From Aequorivita sp. (GTDB lineage: Bacteria; Bacteroidota; Bacteroidia; Flavobacteriales; Flavobacteriaceae): a DNA stretch of 51,643 nucleotides. The position numbers and the translations under genes were made by a program. The stretch covers positions 1-51,643 of the forward strand of contig JAUYGY010000050.1 in assembly GCA_030690315.1 (NCBI GenBank), given 5' to 3'. Under the pieces are notes generated by a model that worked only from the letters and a program-made list of their open reading frames with translations, was not told the DNA's origin and made no database searches. Position 1 is the stretch's first letter. Each line of letters begins with the position of its first letter. Shown here piece after piece: positions 1 through 8,621 of the stretch.

Positions 1-63
1 GCCTCTTCAGAAATGTATAGCCCCGTTTTTAAGACTTCCCAATAGTGCCCATGCCATAGCGTG

Positions 64-92
64 AACAAAAAATAAAGCCGCTCAAAACGGCT
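64..92 (-). terminator. Probable weak rho-independent terminator
   Basis: On the minus strand a 5-bp stem (AGCCG/CGGCT, positions 76-92) with a 7-nt loop is followed by a T-rich run (64-75). It begins at the stop codon of the upstream minus-strand gene, as expected of its terminator. The stem is short, so confidence is moderate. Confidence 0.45.
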
Positions 93-286
93 TAAATGGG
101 ATCAACTTTTACGGAATTAATGGCTTGTGCAACGGTTACCAATGTTGCCGGTGCAAGATAGGTGTCCCATTGCACCAAAATGTTGGTAAACTTATCCAAT
201 CCCGCCACGATGGGCACAATCACAAAAACATATTTTAATAGGGTGTGTAATTTGTTGATTTCGGTGCTATTTGTTGAAGTTGTCAT
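92..286 (-). CDS. Short DoxX-like membrane protein, probably internally deleted
   Basis: A 64-residue protein with one clear hydrophobic segment (KYVFVIVPIVAGLDKF, about residues 18-33). From memory, this N-terminus resembles flavobacterial DoxX-like membrane proteins of about 130 residues with four helices. Here the sequence passes after TYLAP into a short tail ending NSVKVDPI, so most of the expected helices are absent. The simplest reading is an in-frame internal deletion joining the start and end of a DoxX-like gene, but a genuinely short protein is possible. It is divergent from the ECF sigma factor gene, shares its upstream region including a perfect dyad, and is followed by a hairpin terminator. 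No function can be assigned. Confidence 0.5.
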   Translation of the reverse strand: MTTSTNSTEINKLHTLLKYVFVIVPIVAGLDKFTNILVQWDTYLAPATLVTVAQAINSVKVDPI

Positions 287-335
287 AGTTTTTTGGTTTT
301 ATGTTCTAATGGTTAGATGTTTTTATAACACAACG

Positions 336-352
336 GTTACAAAGTTTGTAAC
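336..352. promoter_or_regulatory. Perfect 17-bp dyad between divergent genes (candidate operator)
   Basis: GTTACAAAGTTTGTAAC has perfect 8-bp arms around one central base. It lies between the divergent membrane-protein and sigma-factor genes, ending 12 bp before the sigma ATG at 365, and overlaps a TAACTTTA box (349-356) that could be the -7 element for the sigma gene. That position fits repressor control or autoregulation. The binding protein is unknown. Confidence 0.5.
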
Positions 353-364
353 TTTAAGCAATCT

Positions 365-1057
365 ATGACATCTAAAAAGGAAACCCATATTATGAAAATA
401 ACCCAGCCTGATAGATTTACGCTAACAAAATTGCCAGATTCCAAAGTGGTGCAGCGTGTACTTGAAGGTGAGAAGGAACTCTTTGAGATTTTGTTGAGAA
501 GATATAACCAGCGTCTTTTTCGGGTAATAAGAAGTTATATCCATTCTGAAGATGATGTGCAGGATATTATGCAGGACTCCTATGTAAAAGCTTATACCAA
601 GTTGCAGCAGTTCAACAACCAATCGTCCTTTTCAACATGGCTTATTCGAATTGCCATCAATGAGGCCCTGCAGCATATTCGAAAAAACAAAAGATTATTA
701 TCAAACTATGGAAAAATAGAGCGTTTGGAAAACATTTTTCAATTGCCAGATACAAATCAAGTGAACCCAGAAAGTCAAACCATAAAGAATGAAACCCGCG
801 TGTTGGTGGAAAGAGCAGTGGATCAACTACCCCAGAAATATAAAATAATTTTTATGCTTCAACAAGTTGAAGGGTTTACCAATCCAGAAATTGGAGCTTG
901 CCTTGGTTTAACTGAAAGTAACGTAAAAGTGAGATTACACCGCGCCAAAAACCTATTAAAAGAAGAACTATTTAAAACTACTCAGGATGCATCGATCTTT
1001 CAGTTCGGTAATAATAAGTGTGATTTAATAGTCGAAAAAGTTATGAAACGTATATGA
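365..1057 (+). CDS. ECF-type RNA polymerase sigma factor
   Basis: A sigma-70 family protein of the extracytoplasmic-function class. Region 2 spans about residues 35-110 (LLRRYNQRLFRVIRSY, DIMQDSYVKAYTKL, FSTWLIRIAINEA). Region 4 spans about 150-205 and contains the helix-turn-helix in LGLTESNVKVRLHRAK. The C-terminus has a short extension with CDLIVEKVMKRI, seen in a subset of ECF factors. No anti-sigma gene follows; the neighbours are the divergent DoxX-like gene and rhlE. ATG at 365 is used here, but ATG at 392, preceded by AAGGAAA, is an equally good start and would remove the dyad from the immediate leader. The regulon is unknown. Confidence 0.9.
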   Translation: MTSKKETHIMKITQPDRFTLTKLPDSKVVQRVLEGEKELFEILLRRYNQRLFRVIRSYIHSEDDVQDIMQDSYVKAYTKLQQFNNQSSFSTWLIRIAINEALQHIRKNKRLLSNYGKIERLENIFQLPDTNQVNPESQTIKNETRVLVERAVDQLPQKYKIIFMLQQVEGFTNPEIGACLGLTESNVKVRLHRAKNLLKEELFKTTQDASIFQFGNNKCDLIVEKVMKRI

Positions 1058-1263
1058 TCACTTTACGCTTCAAGCCGAAAATTAACCGTACCTTCGCCGC
1101 TTATTAAAACCGTCTTCTTAGTTTTAATGGTTCTTAAAAAGACCGAATTCTAAAAGCGCCGCGATATACTATCTCCAAGCGCAGCGGTCTAAAAAAAATA
1201 AATACTGTTTCCAAATGAGAAATGTAATGTTTCTTCGATACTAATCGAAGCCAATAAACTTGA

Positions 1264-1291
1264 ACTTGGAACCTGAAACCTGAAACATTTT
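1264..1291. repeat. Short tandem array of 7-bp units
   Basis: Units ACTTGGA, ACCTGAA, ACCTGAA and ACATTTT lie end to end directly before the rhlE start codon. This is one of several non-coding arrays in the window with 7-bp periodicity. The rest of the 237-bp gap (1058-1294) shows only AT-rich sequence and a 13-mer, AGCGCAGCGGTCT (1178-1190), that recurs at 5904-5916. Confidence 0.6.
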
Positions 1292-1294
1292 TAT

Positions 1295-2575
1295 ATGTCA
1301 TTTAAATCCCTAGGGCTGTCCGATGCCCTGCTGAAAGCTATCAGCAAAAAAGGATATGAAACGCCTTCGGCAATTCAACAAAAAGCAATCCCATTAATTT
1401 TGGAAGGAAAAGATGTGCTGGCCTCTGCCCAAACCGGCAGCGGAAAAACCGCTGGGTTTGCACTCCCCATGCTTCAATTACTTAGTAGCCAACCAACCTT
1501 GCGCCAACGCCCGGTTCGCGCCTTGATACTTACCCCAACCCGTGAGCTCGCCGCACAAGTGCAGGATGAGTTTAGGGAATACAGTGAATTTACCGACCTG
1601 CGTTCCACCGTTATTTTTGGTGGTGTGGGCGCTAACCCACAAATTAAAGCATTGCGAAATGGGGTAGATATTTTGGTGGCAACGCCCGGACGTTTACTGG
1701 ATTTGGTCGACCAACGTGCGCTTACACTTTCAAAAGTTGAAATACTTGTTTTGGATGAAGCAGACAGAATGCTGGATATGGGCTTTCTGCGCGATATTAA
1801 AAAGATACTCGCAATGCTGCCTACCAAAAGACAGAACCTTCTTTTCTCTGCAACTTTTTCAAAGGAAATAAAAAAACTAGCAGGTGAATTTTTGCACCAT
1901 CCCGTTTTGGTTGAAGCTACGCCTCAAAATACAACAGTTGAAAAAATTGAACAAACCGTTTACCGTGTTGATAAAGCACAAAAAACAGATTTGATTATAA
2001 AACTCATTTCCGAAGGAAACTGGCAACAGGTTTTGGTTTTTACAAGAACGAAGCACGGGGCAAACCGTTTGAGCGAAAAGCTTGAAAAAGCAAAAATCAC
2101 TTCTGCAGCAATCCACGGAAACAAAAGTCAAGGCGCGCGAACAAGAGCATTGTCTGGTTTTAAGGAAGGAAAAGTGCGGGTGTTGGTTGCAACTGATATT
2201 GCAGCGCGCGGATTGGATATTCCGTTATTGCCGCACGTTATCAATTTTGAACTTCCAAATATTTCCGAAGATTACGTGCACCGTATTGGCCGCACAGGTA
2301 GGGCAGGAGCAAGTGGCGAAGCCCTTTCATTGGTAAGTCTTGATGAGGTTGGCTTCTTAAGGGATATTGAAAAATTGATTGGCGAACGTCTTCAGCCAAA
2401 AACGCTTGTTGATTTTGAACTCACCGAAACCATGGCCGATGTGAAAGCCGCAGAGGAAGAAAAGAAAAGGGAGAAAGCACAGCGCCACAGCCGTGGGCGG
2501 AATACTGGTACGAAAGTAAATACACACGCCAAAAGCACAAATAGCAACGCTAATAGGGGCAGGGGCAGGAGGTAA
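1295..2575 (+). CDS. rhlE: DEAD-box ATP-dependent RNA helicase RhlE
   Basis: An RNA helicase that unwinds structured RNA in ribosome assembly, mRNA decay and cold adaptation. The order of motifs is complete: Q motif near residues 3-30, Walker A AQTGSGKT (45-52), PTREL (81-85), DEAD (154-157), SAT (185-187), and the C-terminal [10 protein letters not shown]. After the core comes a basic, Arg/Lys/Asn-rich tail (about residues 385-426) typical of RhlE proteins and likely to bind RNA. The length of 426 residues is normal. The gene stands alone, with a 7-bp repeat array immediately upstream and a convergent DUF5996 gene downstream. The ATG at 1295 gives the expected N-terminus MSFKSLGL. Confidence 0.96.
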   Translation: MSFKSLGLSDALLKAISKKGYETPSAIQQKAIPLILEGKDVLASAQTGSGKTAGFALPMLQLLSSQPTLRQRPVRALILTPTRELAAQVQDEFREYSEFTDLRSTVIFGGVGANPQIKALRNGVDILVATPGRLLDLVDQRALTLSKVEILVLDEADRMLDMGFLRDIKKILAMLPTKRQNLLFSATFSKEIKKLAGEFLHHPVLVEATPQNTTVEKIEQTVYRVDKAQKTDLIIKLISEGNWQQVLVFTRTKHGANRLSEKLEKAKITSAAIHGNKSQGARTRALSGFKEGKVRVLVATDIAARGLDIPLLPHVINFELPNISEDYVHRIGRTGRAGASGEALSLVSLDEVGFLRDIEKLIGERLQPKTLVDFELTETMADVKAAEEEKKREKAQRHSRGRNTGTKVNTHAKSTNSNANRGRGRR

Positions 2576-2595
2576 TTTTCTGCCCTTAAACTGAT

Positions 2596-3525
2596 TTATA
2601 GTTTATCTAAATCCGGCACTGTAAGTTCCGCAATGTTCCAGTTGGCGCGTTTTGCGCCGGCTTGGTAGGCACTTTCCAGAAAATCCAAAACGGCCTTTCT
2701 TGGGTTGCTTGAATTTTTTACAGCTTCATAGGGTAACAGCGCCATGGGGCTACCATTGCTGTCTTGCCATTTTGCGCCTTCGGGCCGTAAGGTTTCTTCA
2801 TCAATGCCTTTAGGAGCCGGGTAGGCATAGGAATAATACATAGGTTCGCGCACGTTTTTGTCGCCTGCCCAAAATCCAAAACTGATCTGTTCGTGACTAT
2901 AGGTGTCCTTTTCCAAAACTCGGGCAGCAGCATCCATTGGGGGTAATTTTTTTCCGGAGAATCGGGTTACTACCAAATCCAAATGATGCCAATAAATATG
3001 GACGGGACAGGATTTTCCGTAGAATCTACCGCTAAATTCCTCAAGAATGCTGTTGTTCCATTGCATAATTCTCCAGAACTTTTCGATGTAATTCCAATCA
3101 AAATGATGGTATTCGGTTATATTGCTAAACGGTTTTTCAATTTCAACATCAAAAGGCTTTTCCACAAAATCGAAACTTAAACCTGTGCCTTTCAGTTTGG
3201 AAGTATATTCTTTATAAAAATCGGCAATAGTAGGATTTTGGGCGAGGGAGATTACAATTTCCGCTCCTTCACTTTGGGAAATAACTACAGCTCTTCTGGC
3301 AATATTGAATTCTATTTCAACACTTTCCAATCCTTCTTTCACTGGAATTCCGAAGGTGCTGAATCCTTTTGGGGAAACGTAAAGTGTTATATACCACCAA
3401 TGGTTTTTCCGAGCTGTTGAAGCAAGGCGCGTTTTTCCTATAATTTGTAGAATAATGTGAACGGTTATTCGCGTTTCATTCCAATTGTCAAAAGGAAGCT
3501 CAGGTAATTTAGTTGGATTCATCAT
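2596..3525 (-). CDS. DUF5996 family protein
   Basis: A 309-residue soluble protein without signal peptide or membrane segments. It starts with the pattern LPFDNWNETRITVHIILQ and continues with IGKTRLAS and NHWWYITLYVS, which I recognise as the conserved N-terminal signature of DUF5996 proteins. The family is widespread in bacteria but has no established biochemical role. The gene faces rhlE tail to tail and is alone on its strand; the cytochrome gene upstream is separated by about 140 bp. Two ATG codons lie in tandem at the start (3525 and 3522). Family assignment is from memory of the motif. Confidence 0.85.
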   Translation of the reverse strand: MMNPTKLPELPFDNWNETRITVHIILQIIGKTRLASTARKNHWWYITLYVSPKGFSTFGIPVKEGLESVEIEFNIARRAVVISQSEGAEIVISLAQNPTIADFYKEYTSKLKGTGLSFDFVEKPFDVEIEKPFSNITEYHHFDWNYIEKFWRIMQWNNSILEEFSGRFYGKSCPVHIYWHHLDLVVTRFSGKKLPPMDAAARVLEKDTYSHEQISFGFWAGDKNVREPMYYSYAYPAPKGIDEETLRPEGAKWQDSNGSPMALLPYEAVKNSSNPRKAVLDFLESAYQAGAKRANWNIAELTVPDLDKL

Positions 3526-3667
3526 TTAAGTTTTTAGTTGAAAGCCTACATCTTCAAAGATAATCAAAATGAATATTGGTTTTTACACATTGGCGGCGCA
3601 AGCTGCAAGATGTAAAAACCAATAAATTATTTCAGCAAATCAACAATTTTAAAAAAATAGGTGTAAA

Positions 3668-4261
3668 TTATGCTTTTGGCGGGATTGGTGGGGGAACAAG
3701 GTTTGAAACGGGTTTTATAGTTTGCAAATATGCGAAAATGGCCTTCAAATCTTCATCTGGAAAATGCGAGAAAGATTGCCATGGCATAGGCGGCAACAAA
3801 GATCTGCTGTTTTCCATCCCTTTGTATTTTCCTTGTTTAATAGCGATTAAAAACTGCGCTTCAGTCCACCCACCCATACCTGTATCATCTGGGGTTAGGT
3901 TAGCTGCAAAAGAGGTGCCCCAAGGTCCAACTGTTCCAGTAAGCCCAGGTGAAAAAAGAATATATGATTTTGCAGTCTGCATATCATAAGGGCTTAAGGC
4001 TTCATTTGCGGGATGGCCCGAAAGTAAACGATCCGGATCGAGAATAGGGCCTTTATCTGTCATTTTTTTTGGGGAATGGCAATCGTGGCAGCCCACGGCA
4101 TTAACGAGCAATTCGCCTCTTTTTATGGGCGACATTTCTACCTCGGCTTCCGCTGTTTTTGGTTCATAAATTTTGAGGGTGGCTTCTTCGTTCTTTTTAG
4201 AATTGCATGCCACCATCAAAATACAGGACGTGATCAAGATTAATAATAATTGTTTTTTCAT
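3668..4261 (-). CDS. c-type cytochrome lipoprotein
   Basis: A periplasmic or membrane-anchored electron carrier. The N-terminus is a lipoprotein signal (MKKQLLLILITS with Cys in LMVACNSK). A single heme-binding CxxCH motif lies in VGCHDCHSPKK (about residue 60), and candidate distal Met ligands sit near the C-terminus in LLPPMPWQSFSHFPDEDL. The pattern TPDDTGMGGWTEAQFLIAIKQG is typical of small class I cytochromes. No oxidase or dehydrogenase gene is adjacent, so its partner is unknown. The IS4-family element lies only about 120 bp upstream of its start, so the insertion may affect its promoter. Confidence 0.9.
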   Translation of the reverse strand: MKKQLLLILITSCILMVACNSKKNEEATLKIYEPKTAEAEVEMSPIKRGELLVNAVGCHDCHSPKKMTDKGPILDPDRLLSGHPANEALSPYDMQTAKSYILFSPGLTGTVGPWGTSFAANLTPDDTGMGGWTEAQFLIAIKQGKYKGMENSRSLLPPMPWQSFSHFPDEDLKAIFAYLQTIKPVSNLVPPPIPPKA

Positions 4262-4378
4262 GATGTGGTTGATTTTATTGTTAAATAAAATTAAGAAAAA
4301 AAGTTTTTCCTTTTAAAATAAAAATTGTGTTTTAATCTGGAAATTAATTACTTACGTCTAAAATTTTTAATATTAAAT

Positions 4379-5684
4379 TAGTACTGTCGCGTTTATAATT
4401 CGTTGTTATTAAATAAGTTAAGTTGTTCGTTGGCATTTTGATTTATTTGATTTTCCGTAAATAGCTCATTTATAGGTGTTTTCGCGAAAGTTGATATTGC
4501 TAAGATTTGAGTCATTTCGTATATGGAGTAAGGACTTTTGAACTGGTGTTTCAAGTATGCTACCAGCAGGTATGCAATTACCGCTATCCATAATTGTGTC
4601 TTGACGGCGTTTTGCGAATGGCCCCATAGGGTTTTTACCTGAAGGTTCTGTTTTATCCATTTGAAAAAAACCTCGATTTGCCATCGGCTTTTATAGATAG
4701 TGGCGATTTCCATTGCATCCATCCCAAAGTCATTGGTAAGGAACACCAATGTAATGTCCTTCTCTTGATCATAATATTTGATGCGCCTTATCCTTTCAGG
4801 GTAGTGGCTCCGGCTCTTGGCCACCACCAACCTTATGGACTGATCGCACCGTAACCCCGAAGTCTTGTCCACTTTCCTTGATCCAAGCACCCTGAACTTC
4901 AAGTTGCCCCTGGCACGGATCACAAAAATTGCACTGGAGCGTTCCAGCCTAAAGAGCCGTGCAAAATCGATATAGGCCTTATCCATGACATAGACTGCCC
5001 CCGCCACCACGTCTATCTCATCCAGCGCATTTATATCGTGGTACCTGCCATCGGTTATGTGTATGAACGAAGGTATGCCTCCACGCAGATCCAATAAGGT
5101 GTGCATTTTCACCGCGCCCCGTGCGTACTTCCCGTGAGCCCATTCCATTAGAATTATACTAACGGATATGGTGGTCGAGTCAAGAACAAAAACATCTTTG
5201 TCGATACCCAAGAGTGATGCGTGGTTTTCAGTGTACAGCGGCCTGACAAGCCCCATCAGATAGGAGCCAAAGTCTGCATATATGCGCCAATCCCTATGTT
5301 CGTTGGCACGGGCAAGCGTGGAATGATCCACGGACTGCCTTATCCCCAAATGGTACAACTGTCCCTTATGGGCGCTCAGACACAGACAGATATCCCGCAC
5401 TCCATTTCTCCCGGTCAGCTGCCCAAAAAGAAGATGGGCGAACTGGTTCCAACAGTTCAGCCCCCGTGTCCTGTGGTCTCCATTGTACCGATCGACACAT
5501 TTTTGGAATTCATAACGGTTAACCAGTAAAAGGATCTGAGCAAAAACATACCTACCTACGTTCATAACTTTGGTTTTCCCAAAGTTATTTACCAGAATCA
5601 AATCAAAAAATCAAAGAACGATCCAAACCAATAGTATTTACTATACTTTTAAAGGATCAAAATTTTCTTAACGCGACAGTACTA
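4379..5684 (-). mobile_element. Complete IS4-family insertion sequence (about 1.3 kb)
   Basis: The element has perfect 15-bp terminal inverted repeats (TAGTACTGTCGCGTT at 4379-4393 and its complement at 5670-5684). It is flanked by a 9-bp direct repeat ATATTAAAT (4370-4378 and 5685-5693), the expected target duplication. It carries one intact transposase on the minus strand. The left repeat overlaps the end of the transposase gene, which is compact. Intact ends, gene and target duplication suggest recent insertion into intergenic DNA between the cytochrome gene and the FemAB-like gene. Confidence 0.93.
4393..5601 (-). CDS. IS4-family transposase (DDE type)
   Basis: Catalyses cut-and-paste movement of the element. 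The N-terminal part (about residues 15-110) matches the DUF4372 domain found before the DDE_Tnp_1 catalytic domain in part of the IS4 family. The acidic triad is visible as D141 (VFVLDSTT), D207 (VYVMDKAYID) and E310 inside the IS4 signature Y-(2)-R-(3)-E-(6)-K (from YKSRWQIE to WIK). At 402 residues it is full length with no frameshift. It is visibly richer in G and C than the flanking DNA, consistent with horizontal arrival. ATG at 5601 is the longest start; an internal ATG at residue 13 is an alternative. Confidence 0.95.
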   Translation of the reverse strand: MILVNNFGKTKVMNVGRYVFAQILLLVNRYEFQKCVDRYNGDHRTRGLNCWNQFAHLLFGQLTGRNGVRDICLCLSAHKGQLYHLGIRQSVDHSTLARANEHRDWRIYADFGSYLMGLVRPLYTENHASLLGIDKDVFVLDSTTISVSIILMEWAHGKYARGAVKMHTLLDLRGGIPSFIHITDGRYHDINALDEIDVVAGAVYVMDKAYIDFARLFRLERSSAIFVIRARGNLKFRVLGSRKVDKTSGLRCDQSIRLVVAKSRSHYPERIRRIKYYDQEKDITLVFLTNDFGMDAMEIATIYKSRWQIEVFFKWIKQNLQVKTLWGHSQNAVKTQLWIAVIAYLLVAYLKHQFKSPYSIYEMTQILAISTFAKTPINELFTENQINQNANEQLNLFNNNEL

Positions 5685-6074
5685 ATATTAAATCATTGTT
5701 GTCCGATAAAAATCAAAACAAATCTGTTAAACTCAAATCAATAAAAGCTTTCAGCTATTTATCTGACTAAGAGCCTTCCTTTTCATTTTATTTAAAACCA
5801 AAACTTCGATTTTATTCAAACAGTAATTTTAAAAGTATAATTTTCAGTGTTTACAATTTAAATCTTTGTTCTTTGCTCTTTGCTCTTTGTTCTTTGTTCT
5901 TTCAGCGCAGCGGTCTTATCTCTTTTTTGGAAAATACTGACTTAAATATCTAAATCGATTGAAATACTGAAACAATGAAATTCCCGCAATAAAAACCAAG
6001 CACGATCGGTAACGTATTTTTTATTATCCATACTAATAACTGTTACTATCTTTACCCCAGAATCCAATTGAAAT
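5685..6074. other. Non-coding gap downstream of the IS
   Basis: This 390-bp AT-rich stretch has no supportable gene. It holds the right copy of the IS target duplication (5685-5693), a 7-bp repeat array (5863-5897) followed by the 13-mer AGCGCAGCGGTCT (5904-5916), and a TATCTTTA box (6047-6054) that may be the -7 element of the next gene. Confidence 0.6.
5863..5897. repeat. Five tandem copies of a 7-bp unit (TCTTTGY)
   Basis: Units TCTTTGT, TCTTTGC, TCTTTGC, TCTTTGT and TCTTTGT run without interruption. Phase and unit length match other arrays in this window while the unit sequence differs. Confidence 0.8.
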
Positions 6075-7250
6075 ATGCCGAAAAAGCTTTCTAAAAATTG
6101 TATTTTTTTTGAATCTGTAAAAGAAATTCCGCAATCGCAGTGGAATTTGCTTATGCCGAAGAATGGCGTTTATCTTTCCTTGCCCTATCTCACAGCTTTG
6201 GAGAAAACTTTAAAAGGCACAATAAACCCCATTTATGTTCTAATTTCTGACCCAGCAGGAAAACCATTGTTGGCGGGAATGTTTCAAATCTCCACTTTCA
6301 CCTATAAAAAAACTTCACAACAAAATCTCTTCCTCAAACTATTCCAGGATTGCCGAAATGAAGATGATAGCTTTTCAATAAAGGGATTGGTTTGCGGCAA
6401 TATGTTTGCAACTGGGGAACATGGATTTTCATATTCTGAAGAGATTTCAAAAGAAAATGCACTCACACTACTTGCAAAAACTGCCAAACAAATTCAAAAG
6501 GATGCACGTTGGAAAGATCTGTTCAAGGTTATTCTTTTTAAGGAATTTTGGCTGGCATCAGTTAAAAATGCTTCGGTTTTGGAGGATTATAAATACCGAT
6601 CTTTTCAAGTTGATGTAAATATGGTTTTAAAACTTCATCCCTCGTGGAAAACCTTTGCCGATTATCTGCAAAGTTTGAAAGCGAAGTATCGCACCAAAGC
6701 GAACAGTGCCTTCAAAAAGTCAGAAAAGCTTGTTATTCGTTCCCTTTCTTCGGAAGAAATCGATGAACAGCAAACCAATATTCAGCGATTGTTTTCCAAT
6801 GTGCTCAATAAATCTGAATACCGCTACGGAGAAAATTACCCTGCTTCGTTTGCAGTTCTAAAAGAAAATTTAAGGGAGTTGTTTATTTGCAAAGGTGTGT
6901 TTTTGAATTCTGAATTGATAGCCTTCAGCACCGCTTTTGTGAATGGCAATACTTTGGAAGCAAACTATGTGGGCATTGATTATAAATACAACACAGAATA
7001 TGCGGTTTATGAGCGCTTGTTGTATGAATATGTGGAGCAGGCCATAGCCCTAAAAGTTTCGGAATTGCACTTGGGCCGCACCAGCGAGCTGATAAAAAGT
7101 GCCGTGGGCGCCGTGCCGGTGGCTATGACGCTGTACGCGCGCCATACTTCAAAAATAAAAAATGTATTGTTGAAACCGGTTTTGGAGAATATTGAACCCA
7201 ATGCTTTTGAGTTGCGCAGGCCTTTTGGGGAGTTTTTGAAGAGGGTTTAG
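6075..7250 (+). CDS. FemAB/GNAT-fold acyltransferase-like protein
   Basis: A 391-residue cytosolic protein with no signal or membrane segment. The C-terminal half looks like the GNAT/FemAB (BioF2-like) fold: a helix with YLQSLKAKYRTKANSAFKKS around residues 194-213, then an acceptor-domain pattern ending in ELHLGRTSELIKSAVGAVPV and a final strand with MTLYARH. Members transfer acyl or aminoacyl groups to small molecules, peptidoglycan precursors or proteins; the substrate here cannot be told. The gene stands alone downstream of the IS flank, with a TATCTTTA box about 20 bp before the ATG. Fold assignment is by motif memory, so specific function is left open. Confidence 0.75.
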   Translation: MPKKLSKNCIFFESVKEIPQSQWNLLMPKNGVYLSLPYLTALEKTLKGTINPIYVLISDPAGKPLLAGMFQISTFTYKKTSQQNLFLKLFQDCRNEDDSFSIKGLVCGNMFATGEHGFSYSEEISKENALTLLAKTAKQIQKDARWKDLFKVILFKEFWLASVKNASVLEDYKYRSFQVDVNMVLKLHPSWKTFADYLQSLKAKYRTKANSAFKKSEKLVIRSLSSEEIDEQQTNIQRLFSNVLNKSEYRYGENYPASFAVLKENLRELFICKGVFLNSELIAFSTAFVNGNTLEANYVGIDYKYNTEYAVYERLLYEYVEQAIALKVSELHLGRTSELIKSAVGAVPVAMTLYARHTSKIKNVLLKPVLENIEPNAFELRRPFGEFLKRV

Positions 7251-7366
7251 TTTATATTTTAACGATTTGGGGCATTGGGAAGAAGGGGAAATTTAAAGTA
7301 AAAATGATCAATTTGGCACTGAACCTATTCTTTGACAAAAATCCCTCTTAAGCCTTCCTTGTTCAT

Positions 7367-8089
7367 TTATTCATTCGGTAAATAAAGTTTTATTGTTCCT
7401 TTTTTAAACAGCACTTCTTCCAAATGTCCCATTTTTTGACGGTCTGTTGTCACTAAGTGCATATGCAAAAAAGTGTCGTGGTGTGTAAGGATTGCTTTGT
7501 GTTCAGTTGAGAAAAACCCAATTATATCTACTTGCTCGTCTTTGAGTTTATAGGTTTTTTGTCCATTATGTGCTTCGGCTTGCGAACTTATTTTGGAACC
7601 TTTTGGTAAATTCACAATATGAATTGTCGCTTGTTCAACTGTCCCTGAAAGTTTAAACATAAAAGGTCTTGGCGCAGATTTTGTCGTCTTGTCAAGGTAT
7701 GTTTCAAGTTGTTGAATTGTCTGAATACTATCGGGCAAAGTCTGCTCTTTCCACTTGGAAATGTTAGCGTAACCAAAAAAGGGGGCTTTAATATCATAAG
7801 TTTCTTCCACATTCATTGTAGTATCAGAAGTAACGGTTGATTTATAAGATTTACCGTCAATAATTAAGATCTCGCCCGATAAATATTCCACTGGCCCAAG
7901 CCCGTATAAATTTGTCTTGTTGGCAATAGTGTCAAGGTTTATGTTCCCATAAAGTTGTCCTTTCCACATTACGTTTTTCATTTCTCCAACAATTTTTACT
8001 TTAGTAGTCGTCTGTTGTGATTTGGTCGTGCAATTTGTTGCCGTCAAAATTGTCAGTCCGAGAAGTATGGTTTTAAAATTATTTTTCAC
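7367..8089 (-). CDS. Acetolactate decarboxylase-like lipoprotein (ALDC family)
   Basis: Resembles alpha-acetolactate decarboxylase, which converts acetolactate to acetoin. Recognisable blocks are GLGPVEYLSGEILIIDG (about residues 63-79) and THHDTFLHMHLVTTDRQKMG followed by HLEE (about 202-225). The zinc ligands of the family appear as H209, H211 and H222, with E73 at the expected acidic position. At the position of the usual catalytic Arg the sequence reads FKLSG, so a Lys (K146) appears to replace it. An N-terminal hydrophobic segment ending TATNC suggests a lipoprotein, although Asn before Cys is not the classic lipobox. The start overlaps the end of the SRPBCC gene by 11 bp, so the two form an operon. 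Acetoin production outside the cytoplasm would be unusual, so substrate and activity should be left open. Confidence 0.8.
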   Translation of the reverse strand: MKNNFKTILLGLTILTATNCTTKSQQTTTKVKIVGEMKNVMWKGQLYGNINLDTIANKTNLYGLGPVEYLSGEILIIDGKSYKSTVTSDTTMNVEETYDIKAPFFGYANISKWKEQTLPDSIQTIQQLETYLDKTTKSAPRPFMFKLSGTVEQATIHIVNLPKGSKISSQAEAHNGQKTYKLKDEQVDIIGFFSTEHKAILTHHDTFLHMHLVTTDRQKMGHLEEVLFKKGTIKLYLPNE

Positions 8090-8555
8090 AAATTTCTTTC
8101 AATTTATCGAGTGCTTTTGGGTAGTTCTGGTTCATATAATCTAAAAAATCTTCAGTGGTGTCTAAGTCAACAGTAACGGTTGTAGTTGTCAGCTTGCCGT
8201 TCGCTGTGGCGGATTCTTCGAAGGTATAGTTTTCAAATCCGTTTGCCCATTTTTCCACTTCTGGACCTTCAGTAATTTCCTTGTCAGCTTTAAAAAGTCC
8301 ATAATGTTGAATCGAAACAAATTGGTTGGGAATGTTTTCAACTATCCTGGAAACCATACCTCCCTTTTCTCCTTTCTCATCTACTCCAATAAATAGAATT
8401 TTAGTTCCCTTGTCCCAACTTCCTTCATAGGTAGATGTCGGGTTAAACAAAGAAGTCCATTGCTCATAAGTAGATTTACTGTTGATGCCAAGCATAAAAT
8501 CATAAATCTTGGTCACAGGGGCATTGATGCTTACTTTAAATTGTAACTTTTTCAT
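8079..8555 (-). CDS. SRPBCC (START/Bet v1-like) domain protein
   Basis: A 158-residue cytosolic protein of the SRPBCC superfamily, whose members have a deep hydrophobic ligand pocket. The pattern FKVSINAPVTKIYDFMLGI at the start, the central SWDKGTKILFIGVDEKGEKG with SRIVENIPNQFVSIQHYG, and the final helix DFLDYMNQNYPKALDKLKEI are typical of the AHSA1/polyketide-cyclase-like branch. It is the first gene of a two-gene unit with the ALDC-like lipoprotein, whose ATG lies inside its last codons. Ligand unknown. Confidence 0.87.
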   Translation of the reverse strand: MKKLQFKVSINAPVTKIYDFMLGINSKSTYEQWTSLFNPTSTYEGSWDKGTKILFIGVDEKGEKGGMVSRIVENIPNQFVSIQHYGLFKADKEITEGPEVEKWANGFENYTFEESATANGKLTTTTVTVDLDTTEDFLDYMNQNYPKALDKLKEICEK

Positions 8556-8621
8556 AATTTTAATATTAGTTTAAATTAATTTTTCGAGTTGGTGTTTTTT
8601 TGTTTTCTTCTAAATAGTATT

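Noticed and set aside
1..60. Open frame on the minus strand running off the left edge (WHGHYWEVLKTG)
   Set aside because: Too short, no start codon and no recognised similarity; lies beyond a terminator and cannot be judged from about 20 codons.
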